A stretch of 64,000 bases of DNA from Nonomuraea jiangxiensis (GTDB taxonomy: Bacteria; Actinomycetota; Actinomycetes; Streptosporangiales; Streptosporangiaceae). Location of the stretch: contig NZ_FNDJ01000005.1 in assembly GCF_900099965.1 (NCBI RefSeq), forward strand, positions 124,001 to 188,000. The letters are read 5' to 3'. The notes under the pieces are model-generated. The model was not told where the DNA came from and did not search any database. It was given only the letters and a program-made list of their open reading frames with translations. Positions 1 through 7,439 of the stretch are shown here, piece after piece. Position 1 is the stretch's first letter. Each line of letters opens with the position of its first letter. A program made the translations under genes and the position numbers.

Positions 1-848
1 AGGTCCGCCTCCGAGGCGCCATGGCTGTCGAGCTCGATCAGCGCGCCACCGCCGTGGGTGAAGACCGCGACCCGCCCCTCCCGTCCGTGCCGCACCCATC
101 GGCCCCGGGAGGCCGCGGCGCACGGCGCGGCCGGGTCGTCGTCCCACGACGTGGCGTTGTACGGCGTCGCGCACGCCTGGGCGGCGGTCGCGGCCGAGGC
201 CCGGCGGACGACCACCTGGATGCCGAGACGGCTCCCGCCCACCGTCTCCGCGCCGACGCGCCGGTATTCCAGCAGGATCAGCGGTTCGACCGTGTCGCGG
301 ACGATCGGAGGCTCGGCCGCGTACAGTCGGCGCCCGGCGATGCCGGGCGCCACCAGCGGCACTCCGAGCAGGTCGAAGGCGCGTGCCAGGTGCCAGCGCC
401 GGACGGGCTCCTCCAGGGGCGCGGCCAGCGCGCAGACGGCGGCGAGCACGCCGAGCGAGGCCACCCCGGGCCACACTCGCCGCATGCCTGTCAGTGCCCC
501 GGCGGCGGTGAACCCGGCCACGGCCGCCGACAGGTGCACACCGCCGAGCAGTGACCGGTCGAAGCCGTAGAAGGTGGTCTCGGGCACGAACCGCCACAGG
601 GCCGCGCCCAGCACCAGCGTGGCGACAGCGCCGGTGAACGCGATGAGCGGCCAGTGGCGTAACCGGAGCAGGGCCGCCGAGGCCAGGCCGGTCAGGAAGA
701 CGGCCGGCACCATCGCGGGGGAGAACGGGCCGCGTACGCCCGAGTGTCCGTCCCATGGCGTGCTTGCCGCCCACAGGACGGCCTGCACGGCCCCGACGGC
801 CAGCCCGGCCAGCGCTCCCCTGCCCCACTCCCGCATGCGGCCCATCAT
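1..848 (-). CDS. Multi-pass membrane protein, 3' end cut by window
   Basis: The reverse strand is open from 848 to the window edge and encodes at least 282 residues. The first about 150 residues contain several hydrophobic segments (for example ALAGLAVGAVQAVLWAAS and WPLIAFTGAVATLVLGAAL), so an integral membrane protein is expected. The last visible 120 residues are polar and look like an extracytoplasmic or cytoplasmic domain. I chose the first of two adjacent ATG codons; an in-frame GTG at 878 would add ten residues (VDVDQPAASA) and is also plausible. No family was recognised. The stop codon lies outside the window, and the opposite-strand frames here are shadows. Confidence 0.6.
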   Translation of the reverse strand, partial: MMGRMREWGRGALAGLAVGAVQAVLWAASTPWDGHSGVRGPFSPAMVPAVFLTGLASAALLRLRHWPLIAFTGAVATLVLGAALWRFVPETTFYGFDRSLLGGVHLSAAVAGFTAAGALTGMRRVWPGVASLGVLAAVCALAAPLEEPVRRWHLARAFDLLGVPLVAPGIAGRRLYAAEPPIVRDTVEPLILLEYRRVGAETVGGSRLGIQVVVRRASAATAAQACATPYNATSWDDDPAAPCAAASRGRWVRHGREGRVAVFTHGGGALIELDSHGASEAD

Positions 849-937
849 GGCGGACGCGGCCGGCTGATCGACGTCCACCGGCCTGCCGCGGGGCAATACG
901 CGCCGGGGCTCCGCCTGCGATGGGAGTTGTGAGCTGG

Positions 938-1744
938 TCAAGCTGGTTGTGCGCGGACCCAGTCGCGATTCTCGCGCACGACGGTGAACCCAGCCGATCG
1001 GTAGAGCGCCACCGCGGCTTCGTTCGTGGAGGGGGTCACGACGGTGACCGCGCTAGCGCCACGGTCGGCGAGAGCCGCGCACGCGCCCAGCACGGCATCG
1101 CGCCCGTAGCCGTGCCCGCGATGGTCGGGATGGGTGCCGACCGGTTCGAGCAGCCCGCACCTGCCCTCGCCCGCGAACCATCCGGTCGCGGCGGCCGCGG
1201 GCTCCCCGGTGGGCGTGCGTACGAGCGTCTCCAGGGCCAGGCCGCCCGCCGGCGACCGCATCATCGTGTGCCAGCGCTCGATGGTGAACGTGGAACCCGT
1301 GAAGGCGGACCGCTGCACCAGCACCCGGTCGGCCGCATCGGTCTCACCGACCGGTTCGGCGCGGCTCGACACCGGCCGCGGGGTCCACGACATGACGAGC
1401 CAGGGCTCCTCCTCCTGGTCCAGCTCCCACCCGGGCACGGGCAGACCGTCGACCCGATCGTTGCCGGGCTCCAGCAGCTCCTCGGCGTCGGCCGCGAGCG
1501 CCCGGAGATCGGCGCCGGGCGCGGCGGTCACGCGCAGCACGGGGCCGTCGAGGAAGCCGGCCGCCACTGGCGCCCCATCATCGACCCAGAGGAAGACGGC
1601 CACGTCGTCGAACCGCAGGTGCCACCCCACGTCTCCTGGATGCAGGCCGCCGCCCGGGGCATCGGCCGGCGTCCACGCGCACAGCGCGCGCAGCGCCGGG
1701 CCGGTTTCTTCAGGGGCCAGGTGGTGCCGCCCGAGTGAGATCAT
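938..1744 (-). CDS. GNAT family N-acetyltransferase
   Basis: This 268-residue protein probably transfers an acetyl group from acetyl-CoA to an amine; the substrate cannot be read from the sequence. The C-terminal 110 residues carry the GNAT acetyl-CoA loop HPDHRGHGYGRD (motif A, Q/RxxGxG/A type), followed by the ALADRGASAVTVVTPSTNEAA helix-strand and ALYRSAGF, a typical motif B ending. The N-terminal 140 residues are less conserved and may be a degenerate second GNAT-like half, as in tandem GNAT proteins. The ATG at 1744 was chosen because the protein reads well from MISLGRHHL; upstream in-frame sequence is low-complexity and runs into the next gene. It stands alone and convergent to nothing obvious. 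Confidence 0.82.
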   Translation of the reverse strand: MISLGRHHLAPEETGPALRALCAWTPADAPGGGLHPGDVGWHLRFDDVAVFLWVDDGAPVAAGFLDGPVLRVTAAPGADLRALAADAEELLEPGNDRVDGLPVPGWELDQEEEPWLVMSWTPRPVSSRAEPVGETDAADRVLVQRSAFTGSTFTIERWHTMMRSPAGGLALETLVRTPTGEPAAAATGWFAGEGRCGLLEPVGTHPDHRGHGYGRDAVLGACAALADRGASAVTVVTPSTNEAAVALYRSAGFTVVRENRDWVRAQPA

Positions 1745-1952
1745 GGACGGCAGACTAGCCAGCGCGCCCGCGGCGTCCCAAAGGCTTTTCACCAGCTGCC
1801 GCACCGCTCGACCGCCGGGCGGCTCGTAGCACGACCACGGTGTTCTGGCTAGATGAGCGGCGTTGATCTGGTCGGTCCGGCGGTGTGAGCGCAGACTGCT
1901 GGCTGACGATCCCGCGTGCTCCGGCCCGATCCCGAAGGGGGCGCCTTCATGG

Positions 1953-2737
1953 GTGTCCGGTTTCCGTAAGGAAGGCCGTCTGGAGGAGTCGCGGCGCGTC
2001 CGGGAGCGGGCGCACCTCACGGGCCTCCTCCATGAGGCGCGCCGCCTCATCCGGCTCGCGCCGGCCGGGGAGGCCGGGGTCGGGGGCGCGGAGGAGTTCG
2101 TCCGTGCCCTGCGCCGGGCGCTCGGGCGGGCCGAGCATGAGGTCATGTTCGTGATGTCCGGTCTGTGGCTGGGGCTGGGCCGGCGGCGGGGCGAGATCCG
2201 GCGGCAGGTGGCCGGCCTCGTCTCGGCGGGGGTGCACGTCCGGACGCTGTACGCGGCGGACTTCCTGGCCGATCGCCGCGGGCTCGGCGCGCTGGAACGG
2301 GATCTCGGCTGTGGCATGGAGGTCCGGGTGGTGGGGCAGGCGGCGCTGCCGTTCCTCGCGGTCGTCGACCGGCGGCCGGCCCTCATCGCGCTGCGGCGCC
2401 CGTCGGGAGAGGTGGGCTTCGCCGAGACCGCGGACGGGCTCGTGGCGGAGTGGCTCCGGGTCCTGGTGGAGGCGTTGTGGGAGGGGGCGAGCCGGGGGAC
2501 TCGCTGCTGCGCTGCGGTGGGCTCGTCCTCGACGCGCGGCTGTCGGCGGTGCTCGGCATGCTGGGCTCCGGTGCCACCGACGAGGCGGCCGCCCGGGCCC
2601 TGGAGGTGTCGGTACGGACGTATCGGCGCCACGTCGCCGGCATCATGGCGATGCTGGAAGTCTCCTCGCGTTTCGCGGCCGGGGTCCGGGTCGCGCGGCT
2701 CGGGGTGCTCGACACCCGTCCCGGCGGCGCCGAGTGA
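1953..2737 (+). pseudogene. Frameshifted regulator with C-terminal LuxR-type HTH
   Basis: Two frames must be joined to give one sensible protein. The first, from GTG 1953 (VSGFRKEGRLEE), contains a helical N-terminus and an alpha/beta segment resembling the phospholipase-D-like sensor part of actinomycete TrmB/LuxR-type regulators (residues HVRTLYAADFLADRRGLGAL). It runs to LWEGASRG near 2497. The second, in a different frame, continues as DSLLRCGGLVLDARLSAVLG and carries a LuxR-type helix-turn-helix (GATDEAAARALEVSVRTYRRH) ending at 2737. The switch falls in G-rich runs at about 2480-2500. It may be a real inactivating indel or a sequencing error. A GA-rich stretch (GAAGGGGG) upstream of 1953 could be the ribosome site. 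Confidence 0.65.
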
Positions 2738-2768
2738 GCCGAAGGTTCCCCTCGGCCGTGCCGCGCTG

Positions 2769-3242
2769 CTAGTCCATGTCGATGTCGTCGAGGTGGCGCA
2801 GCAGGCGGGAGAGTACCCGGAGGCAGGCGGTGATGTCCGCGTCGGTGAGGTCGCCGCCGATCTGGCGCAGCACCGCGCGCTCGCGGTCGAGCACGGCGGT
2901 GATGGCGGCCCGTCCCTCCGCGGTGAGCCGGATGAGCGAGGAGCGTTTGTGCGCCGGGTTGGGCACGGACTCGACCAGGCCGTGCGCGGCCGCGTCGTTG
3001 ATCATGCGCTGGACGAACTGGCGGCTCAGCGCCTGGGCGCGGCCCAGCTGGGGGACCGTCATGGGCCCGTGCTCGCGGAGCATGCTGAGCACGGCCCGTA
3101 CGCCCACCGACAGTCCCTCGAGGGGCGCGTCCTGCTCCACCTTGCGGTAGGCCCGCCGATACAGCGGTCCCACCAGGTCGAACACCTCGCTGAGCCGGTC
3201 GGTCGACGCTTCTGGCTCCGGGGTGGGGTCTGTGTCGCTCAC
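2769..3242 (-). CDS. MarR family transcriptional regulator
   Basis: A 157-residue winged-helix repressor of the MarR type. The HTH spans about residues 55-80 (MTVPQLGRAQALSRQFVQRM), followed by the wing region NPAHKRSSLIRLTAEGRAAI, which is diagnostic of the family. Helices at both ends would form the dimer. It starts with GTG at 3242 and is divergent from the alpha/beta hydrolase at 3300, with only 57 bp between the starts. That gap holds two nearly identical inverted repeats (3252-3270 and 3283-3301), so the protein most likely represses both itself and the hydrolase until a small ligand binds. The ligand is unknown. Confidence 0.92.
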   Translation of the reverse strand: MSDTDPTPEPEASTDRLSEVFDLVGPLYRRAYRKVEQDAPLEGLSVGVRAVLSMLREHGPMTVPQLGRAQALSRQFVQRMINDAAAHGLVESVPNPAHKRSSLIRLTAEGRAAITAVLDRERAVLRQIGGDLTDADITACLRVLSRLLRHLDDIDMD

Positions 3243-3251
3243 CCCACCATG

Positions 3252-3301
3252 ATGACACCTATGTTGTCATTCTGCACGAAAAATGACACCTTAGTTGTCA
3301 T
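3252..3301. promoter_or_regulatory. Twin MarR operators between divergent genes
   Basis: Two 19-bp imperfect palindromes lie in the MarR/hydrolase gap: ATGACACCTATGTTGTCAT at 3252-3270 and ATGACACCTTAGTTGTCAT at 3283-3301. They share the arms ATGACA and TGTCAT, differ only in the centre, and start 31 bp apart, close to three helical turns, so two dimers would sit on one DNA face. The right site includes the first two bases of the hydrolase start codon (3300). The pairing with the adjacent MarR gene is inferred from position. Confidence 0.8.
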
Positions 3302-4076
3302 GACTGATCTGTTCTGGCTCGACGCCGGCAGCGGCCGGCCCGTCGTCCTGCTGCACGGCGGTTTCCTGGACCACGGCATGTGGGACGACCAGATCCCGGT
3401 CCTGGCCACCCGGTACCGCGTCATCGCCCCCGACGCCCGCGGCCACGGCCGCTCCCCCAACGCCACCGGGCCGTACCGGCTCACCGACGACCTCGCCGCG
3501 CTGCTGCGCCACCTGGACACCGGCCCCGCGATCCTGGTCGGGGTCTCCATGGGGGCGGGTCTCGCGGTCGACACCGCGCTGGAGCACCCGGACCTGGTCA
3601 GCGCCGTCGTCGTCAGCGGCGCCGGGACCAGCGAGCCGTACTTCACCGACCCCTGGAGCACCCGGCACATGGCGACCTGGCACGCGGCGATGGCCGCCGG
3701 TGACCTGGACGCCTCGGTCGAGGGGTTCATGGCCTTCGTCGCCGGTCCGTACCGCGCCCTCGACGAGCTCAAACCCGGGGTGGTGGAGCGGCTGCGCCGG
3801 ATGGCCAGGGCCACCATGGCCAAGCACACCCGCGACGAGCCGAACCACCTCGTCGGCGTGCGCGAGACCTGGGAACGCCTGCCCACGATCGGCGTTCCCG
3901 TGCTGGCCGTCCACGGCGCCGTCGACTCACCCGACCACATCGGCATGGCCGAACGCCTGGTCGACGCCGTCGCCGACGGCCGGGCGACCTCGATCGACGG
4001 GGCCGCGCACTATCCCAACGTGGAGCGCCCGGACGCCTACAACAAGGTCCTCGCCGAGTTCCTCCGCGCCCTGTGA
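3300..4076 (+). CDS. Alpha/beta fold hydrolase
   Basis: A 258-residue single-domain alpha/beta hydrolase. It shows the oxyanion-hole HGG (residues 18-20), the nucleophile elbow GVSMGAG (GxSxG, Ser near residue 82), a late acid in HGAVDSPDH and a catalytic His in DGAAHYPNVERP. Likely chemistry is hydrolysis of an ester, lactone or enol-lactone; the substrate is not identifiable. The ATG overlaps the right-hand MarR operator and there is almost no room for a ribosome site, so the message is probably leaderless or very short-leadered. The gene ends at 4076, convergent with a decayed SRPBCC gene, with overlapping hairpins between them. Confidence 0.9.
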   Translation: MTDLFWLDAGSGRPVVLLHGGFLDHGMWDDQIPVLATRYRVIAPDARGHGRSPNATGPYRLTDDLAALLRHLDTGPAILVGVSMGAGLAVDTALEHPDLVSAVVVSGAGTSEPYFTDPWSTRHMATWHAAMAAGDLDASVEGFMAFVAGPYRALDELKPGVVERLRRMARATMAKHTRDEPNHLVGVRETWERLPTIGVPVLAVHGAVDSPDHIGMAERLVDAVADGRATSIDGAAHYPNVERPDAYNKVLAEFLRAL

Positions 4077-4121
4077 CCGGGCACCATCGGTGGCCGGTCA
4101 CCCGGCGGGGGCGGTGACCGG
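4073..4121. terminator. Overlapping hairpins between convergent genes
   Basis: Three complementary arms follow the hydrolase stop: GTGACCGG (4073-4080), CCGGTCACC (4094-4102) and GGTGACCGG (4113-4121). The middle arm can pair with either neighbour, giving two mutually exclusive GC-rich stems. There is no U-tract, as is usual in actinomycetes. A bidirectional terminator between convergent genes is the simplest reading. Confidence 0.55.
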
Positions 4122-4131
4122 CCGGCGGTGG

Positions 4132-4418
4132 TCATGCCTGCCGTTCCGCCCGGTCCTTCAGCGCCCGGTTGAGCGCGGCGAAGCCTTCCTCCGTCCGGTC
4201 CAGCGTTCGCCTGAGGAAGGGGACCAGCGCGCCGGTGAAGGTCTCGCTGTGCCACCGGGCGGGCGGATGTTCAGTCTCAGGGTGGCGCCCGCCGCCGCCG
4301 TGCCCTCGGCTTGCAGGATGAACGGGTTCCACTCCTCATATTTCGCGAAATCGGTGAGGATGGCCCAGACCTCTTCGGGTGGGGCCGCGATCTCGATCGA
4401 GGAGTCGATGACGCGCAT
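4132..4418 (-). pseudogene. SRPBCC (polyketide-cyclase-fold) gene with internal deletion
   Basis: The first about 55 codons from ATG 4418 encode a clear SRPBCC N-terminus (MRVIDSSIEIAAPPEEVWAI, then DFAKYEEWNPFI). The last about 35 codons, in another frame, encode an equally clear C-terminus (SETFTGALVPFLRRTLDRTE, then EGFAALNRALKDRAE). In intact relatives about 50-60 residues separate these blocks; here they are joined near 4258-4268 by an out-of-frame deletion, with the first frame running on as nonsense. A good ribosome site (GGAAGG) still precedes the start, so the loss looks recent. The fold normally binds small hydrophobic ligands. Confidence 0.75.
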
Positions 4419-4524
4419 GGGTTCACGCCTTCCGGGCCCGGGATCCGTGGGTTCCCATGATCGGGGGAGGACAACCGTGCGCCTCTCACCCTTCCGGTAC
4501 AGAGGGTGATCCAACGGCAGCAGG

Positions 4525-5040
4525 TCAGAAGGTGAAGCCGCCGGGGCGGGCGTTGCGGTCGGCGATCAGGCCGGCCAGGGTGGCGACCGCGATCTCGGGC
4601 GGGGTCTGGGAGCCGATGTTGAGCCCGATGGGCCGGTGCACCCGGGCGATCTCCTCCGCCGGGACGCCGAGGTCGGTCAGAGCCCGCACGTGTGGTCCGG
4701 TGTGGCGGGGACTGCCCATGATGCCGATCCACCGGGCGGGCGTCTTGAGCAGGTCGCGCAGGATGGGGCCGATCTCCTCCCGGTGGTGGTCGGTGAGCAC
4801 CACGTCGGCCGTCGCGTCGAGGTAGTCGCCGAGCCCGGTCACGGCGGTGAATCCGGCCAGGTGACGCCCAGGGTCGGGCTCAAGGAGGATCGGGCGGAAA
4901 CCCAGCTCGGCGCCGAACCTCAGCAGGCAGTCGGCCACCGGGGAGGCGAAGACGGCCACCAGCGTCCGCCCGGTCCCCTCGGCGGGAGCCCCGCCGTGGG
5001 CCACCTCACACGCCGGGTCTTCTTCATGGGTGTGGGTCAT
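4525..5040 (-). CDS. XdhC-type Rossmann-domain protein, short form
   Basis: A 171-residue protein matching only the C-terminal Rossmann-like half of XdhC/CoxI proteins, which insert or mature the molybdenum cofactor of xanthine or CO dehydrogenases. Visible signatures are LVAVFASPVADCLLRFGAEL, TDHHREEIGPILRDLL, WIGIMGSPRH and the tail RVHRPIGLNIGSQTPPEIAV. The N-terminal XdhC domain with its conserved Cys is missing, so the protein may act with a separate partner or have another role. It starts 12 bp after the stop of the ArsC-like gene, so the two are probably co-transcribed. No molybdoenzyme gene is nearby. Confidence 0.8.
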   Translation of the reverse strand: MTHTHEEDPACEVAHGGAPAEGTGRTLVAVFASPVADCLLRFGAELGFRPILLEPDPGRHLAGFTAVTGLGDYLDATADVVLTDHHREEIGPILRDLLKTPARWIGIMGSPRHTGPHVRALTDLGVPAEEIARVHRPIGLNIGSQTPPEIAVATLAGLIADRNARPGGFTF

Positions 5041-5052
5041 GTTCGCAGTCTG

Positions 5053-5469
5053 TCATGAGGTGCCGGATTCCCCGCCGAACGGCGCGGCGGCGCCGGCGCC
5101 GGTCGCGTCCTTGCGCCGCAGCGCGGCCCGTACGGCCTCCTCGGAGCGGCCGATCACGGCCGAGCCGTCGTCGGCCGTGATGATGGGCCGCTGGATCAGG
5201 ATGGGGTTCGCCGCCAGGGCGCCGATCCACCGGTCGCGGGCGTGCGCGTCGCGCGGCCAGGTGTCCAGGCCGAGCTCGGCCGCCCGTGCCTCGCCGGTCC
5301 TGGTGATGTCCCAGGGTTCGAGGCCGAGCCGGGCCAGGACCGCGCGGAGCTCGGCCTCGTCGGGCGGGTCCTCCAGGTAGCGGCGCACGGTGTAGTCGGC
5401 GGCCTCGGCGTCCAGGAGGGACAGGGCCGTGCGGCACTTGGAACACGCGGGGTTGATCCAGACCTCCAT
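5053..5469 (-). CDS. ArsC/Spx-family protein (arsenate reductase-like)
   Basis: A 138-residue thioredoxin-fold protein of the ArsC/Spx/YffB family. The N-terminus EVWINPACSKCRTALSLL carries the active-site CxxC, followed by YLEDPPDEAELRAVL and the conserved NPILIQRPI with the cis-Pro and anion-binding Arg. Glutaredoxin-linked arsenate reduction is the family activity, but many actinomycete members have no arsenic context and none is visible here. I chose the internal ATG at 5469 because it places the CxxC at residues 9-12 as usual and is preceded by a GTAGG-type ribosome site; an upstream GTG-type extension is less likely. It is first in an operon with the XdhC-like gene. Confidence 0.85.
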   Translation of the reverse strand: MEVWINPACSKCRTALSLLDAEAADYTVRRYLEDPPDEAELRAVLARLGLEPWDITRTGEARAAELGLDTWPRDAHARDRWIGALAANPILIQRPIITADDGSAVIGRSEEAVRAALRRKDATGAGAAAPFGGESGTS

Positions 5470-5581
5470 GGCCTCGACCCTACCGATCAGGCGGTCACCA
5501 TCGGGGGCCTTCACCCCGTGCCCAGGGCGGTGAGACCGACGCCGCGCTCGGGCGCGGCCGGCGTGCTGTGCCGGTCGGTGC

Positions 5582-6445
5582 CTACCCCGGGGGCAGGTCG
5601 TGGTCGCCGTACTCCTCCAGCCACGCCACGATGTGCCGTGCGTAGCTGTCGGGCAGCGGGAGGGGCTCGCCGCCGAGTTCGAGCACCGCGACGAGCTGGT
5701 TGACGCCGAAGGTCCGCGCCCAGACGCGGGCCCGCCGGTAGGTCTCGCCGCTGACCGCCCGGCGCAGGTTGTCCCAGCCGTGCCAGCTCATGAACGCGGC
5801 GTCGATCGCCGGGTCGAACAGGTGGGCCCGGTCCCAGTCGAGCACGCCGATCACCTTGCCGTCCGCGCCCCAGTGGATGTTGCCGCCGACGAGATCGCCG
5901 TGGACGAGGCGGTCGGGGACCGGCTCCAGGGCGAGCGCCTCGGCCAGCCGCCGCCGGCCGTCCTCCCGCCACGTGCCGGGGAAGCGCGGGATGATCTCGC
6001 GGGCCAGGATGCCCGCCCAGCTCAGGTCGCCCTCGTGGGCCCGCGGCGCGGGCAGCAGGGCCCGTAGTTCTTCGGTCAGGGGCAGCTCGCGCAGGGCGCC
6101 GAGCAGCTCGCCGATCCGCGCCGGGTCGCCCTGGCCCTCGGGCAGCGGAGTGCCGTCGATCCACGACACGGCGACGGCCGCCCGCGCCTCGAACATCGTC
6201 ACTGGGGTCAGCGGCTCCGGCACCGCGAACGGCAGCCCGGCGGCCCCGATCGCCTGCAGCACCTCGGTACGGCGGGGCATCGCCGCGGCGTGCAGCGGAC
6301 GCCGGCTGACCCGCACGGCCGCGACACCGGGGACCAGGATGACGTCGTGCACGCCTCCCCCGCCGAGCCGGGCCGCGTCGAGGGAGACGCCGGGCAGCAG
6401 CGCATCGGCGATCTCCAGCAGATCGGGGGGCACCGCGTCACTCAT
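5582..6445 (-). CDS. Aminoglycoside phosphotransferase (APH)-family kinase
   Basis: This 287-residue protein has the APH/choline-kinase fold. The catalytic loop VHGDLVGGNI (HGD 182-184, Asn 189) and the metal-binding GVLDWDRA (DWD 203-205) are intact. The N-lobe is short with a GGGVHDVILV nucleotide loop. It should transfer phosphate from ATP to a small hydroxylated molecule; whether that is an aminoglycoside, a macrolide or a metabolite cannot be decided. No resistance gene or transposon flanks it, so it is better annotated as a family-level kinase than as a resistance determinant. It is a single gene on its strand, separated from the YceI gene by about 125 bp. Confidence 0.85.
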   Translation of the reverse strand: MSDAVPPDLLEIADALLPGVSLDAARLGGGGVHDVILVPGVAAVRVSRRPLHAAAMPRRTEVLQAIGAAGLPFAVPEPLTPVTMFEARAAVAVSWIDGTPLPEGQGDPARIGELLGALRELPLTEELRALLPAPRAHEGDLSWAGILAREIIPRFPGTWREDGRRRLAEALALEPVPDRLVHGDLVGGNIHWGADGKVIGVLDWDRAHLFDPAIDAAFMSWHGWDNLRRAVSGETYRRARVWARTFGVNQLVAVLELGGEPLPLPDSYARHIVAWLEEYGDHDLPPG

Positions 6446-6570
6446 GTGTCGGCCATTTCCTGTCGGGCGGGCGGCCCTCGATCATAGACCGTTCGGACGG
6501 GTCCTTCCGTGGTGGTTCCTCCCGGAGGGCCGGTGAGCGGTCTCCCGGTCGGGTTGCGGACGCGGCCGGT

Positions 6571-7125
6571 TCAGGGGCGGGGCGTGAGGCCGAGGTCGAA
6601 CCGTACCTCGACCTCGTCGCTGAGTTTGAGCGCGCCGAAGAACGCCGAGTACGGCCGGATCCCCCACCGGCTCTGCACGATGACCGCCGAACCCCGCGCC
6701 CGGCCCTCCGTCAGCATGCCCTGCACGATGACGGGCCGGGTCACGCCGGCGAGGGTGAGCTCGCCCTCGACATGGAACGACTCCGCGGTCCCGTCGACCC
6801 GGGTGGACCGGAACGTGATCTCCGGGTGCCGCTCGGTGTGGAGGACCTTGCGGCGGATGTTCTCCTGGATCTCCCGGCGGTCGCCGTCCGTGAGCGCCTT
6901 GACGCCGCCGGTTCCCTCCAGGACCTCGAACGAGCCGGCGTCGACCGTGACGGTCACCGAGGAGCCCGCTGGGTCGCCGGGGTCCACCGTTGCCTCACCG
7001 CTCCAGCGGGTGGCCTCGATGGTCAGGTCATGGCCGGCCTTCGCGCCCAGCCCGGTGCGGGTCGTGTGGACGAGAAGCCGGCCGGACTCCGGGCCCAGCG
7101 GGAAGCTACCAGCGATCATGCTCAC
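6571..7125 (-). CDS. YceI family lipid-binding-fold protein
   Basis: A 184-residue protein of the YceI family, an extended lipocalin-like beta barrel that binds polyisoprenoid or similar lipids. Family hallmarks are GLGAKAGHDLTIEATRWSGE near the N-terminus, EIQENIRRKVLHTERHPEITF in the middle (the conserved HPEIxF) and VEGELTLAGVTRPV. No signal peptide is visible, so it is predicted cytoplasmic, as in many actinomycetes. A GTG at 7125 and an ATG two codons later (7119) are both possible starts; AAGGTG lies just before the ATG. No functional partner is adjacent. Confidence 0.88.
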   Translation of the reverse strand: MSMIAGSFPLGPESGRLLVHTTRTGLGAKAGHDLTIEATRWSGEATVDPGDPAGSSVTVTVDAGSFEVLEGTGGVKALTDGDRREIQENIRRKVLHTERHPEITFRSTRVDGTAESFHVEGELTLAGVTRPVIVQGMLTEGRARGSAVIVQSRWGIRPYSAFFGALKLSDEVEVRFDLGLTPRP

Positions 7126-7439
7126 CTTGTCAGGCTAACCGCGGCGGGAGCGCCCGGCGCGGCACGACACGACGACGCCCGCCCGCCCGCCCGCCGGGAT
7201 GGTCGCCTGGGGCGATGTCTATCGCCGACACCTGGGGAGACGTCCCCGCTGGCACTTGGGGAGACTTCTCCCGCCGGCACCTGGGCGGCCCGGCTCCTGC
7301 CGGTTTTGTCGGTGGCGTGCGGCACCGGCTCCTGCAGCGAGCCGATGATCACCGCCGACCGATGGAGCACCCCATGCGGCTCTCCCCCACGTCCTACACC
7401 CCCGAGGAATGCATGAGCCGGGGGCGGAGCCGATGGTGG
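7126..7439. other. 314-bp intergenic stretch with short repeats
   Basis: No coding region is convincing here. The only structure is a run of four degenerate 24-25-bp repeats at 7204-7290, listed separately. Short open frames on both strands are low-complexity and are not supported. Confidence 0.5.
7204..7290. repeat. Four degenerate 24-25-bp direct repeats
   Basis: Copies start at about 7204, 7229, 7253 and 7278 and share the core CACCTGGGGAGA (variants CGCCTGGGGCGA, CACTTGGGGAGA and CACCTGGGCGG). The two central copies also contain small dyads (GGGGAGACGTCCCC and GGGAGACTTCTCCC). They may be regulatory for the adjacent YceI gene or simply a decaying tandem array. Confidence 0.6.

Noticed and set aside
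1..867. Plus-strand coding regions at the window start
   Set aside because: Translations are Arg/Ser/Pro-rich shadows; the minus-strand frame encodes a plausible membrane protein running out of the window.
5582..6445. Aminoglycoside resistance gene
   Set aside because: Only the kinase fold is supported; no resistance context or subfamily signature is visible, so it is annotated at family level.
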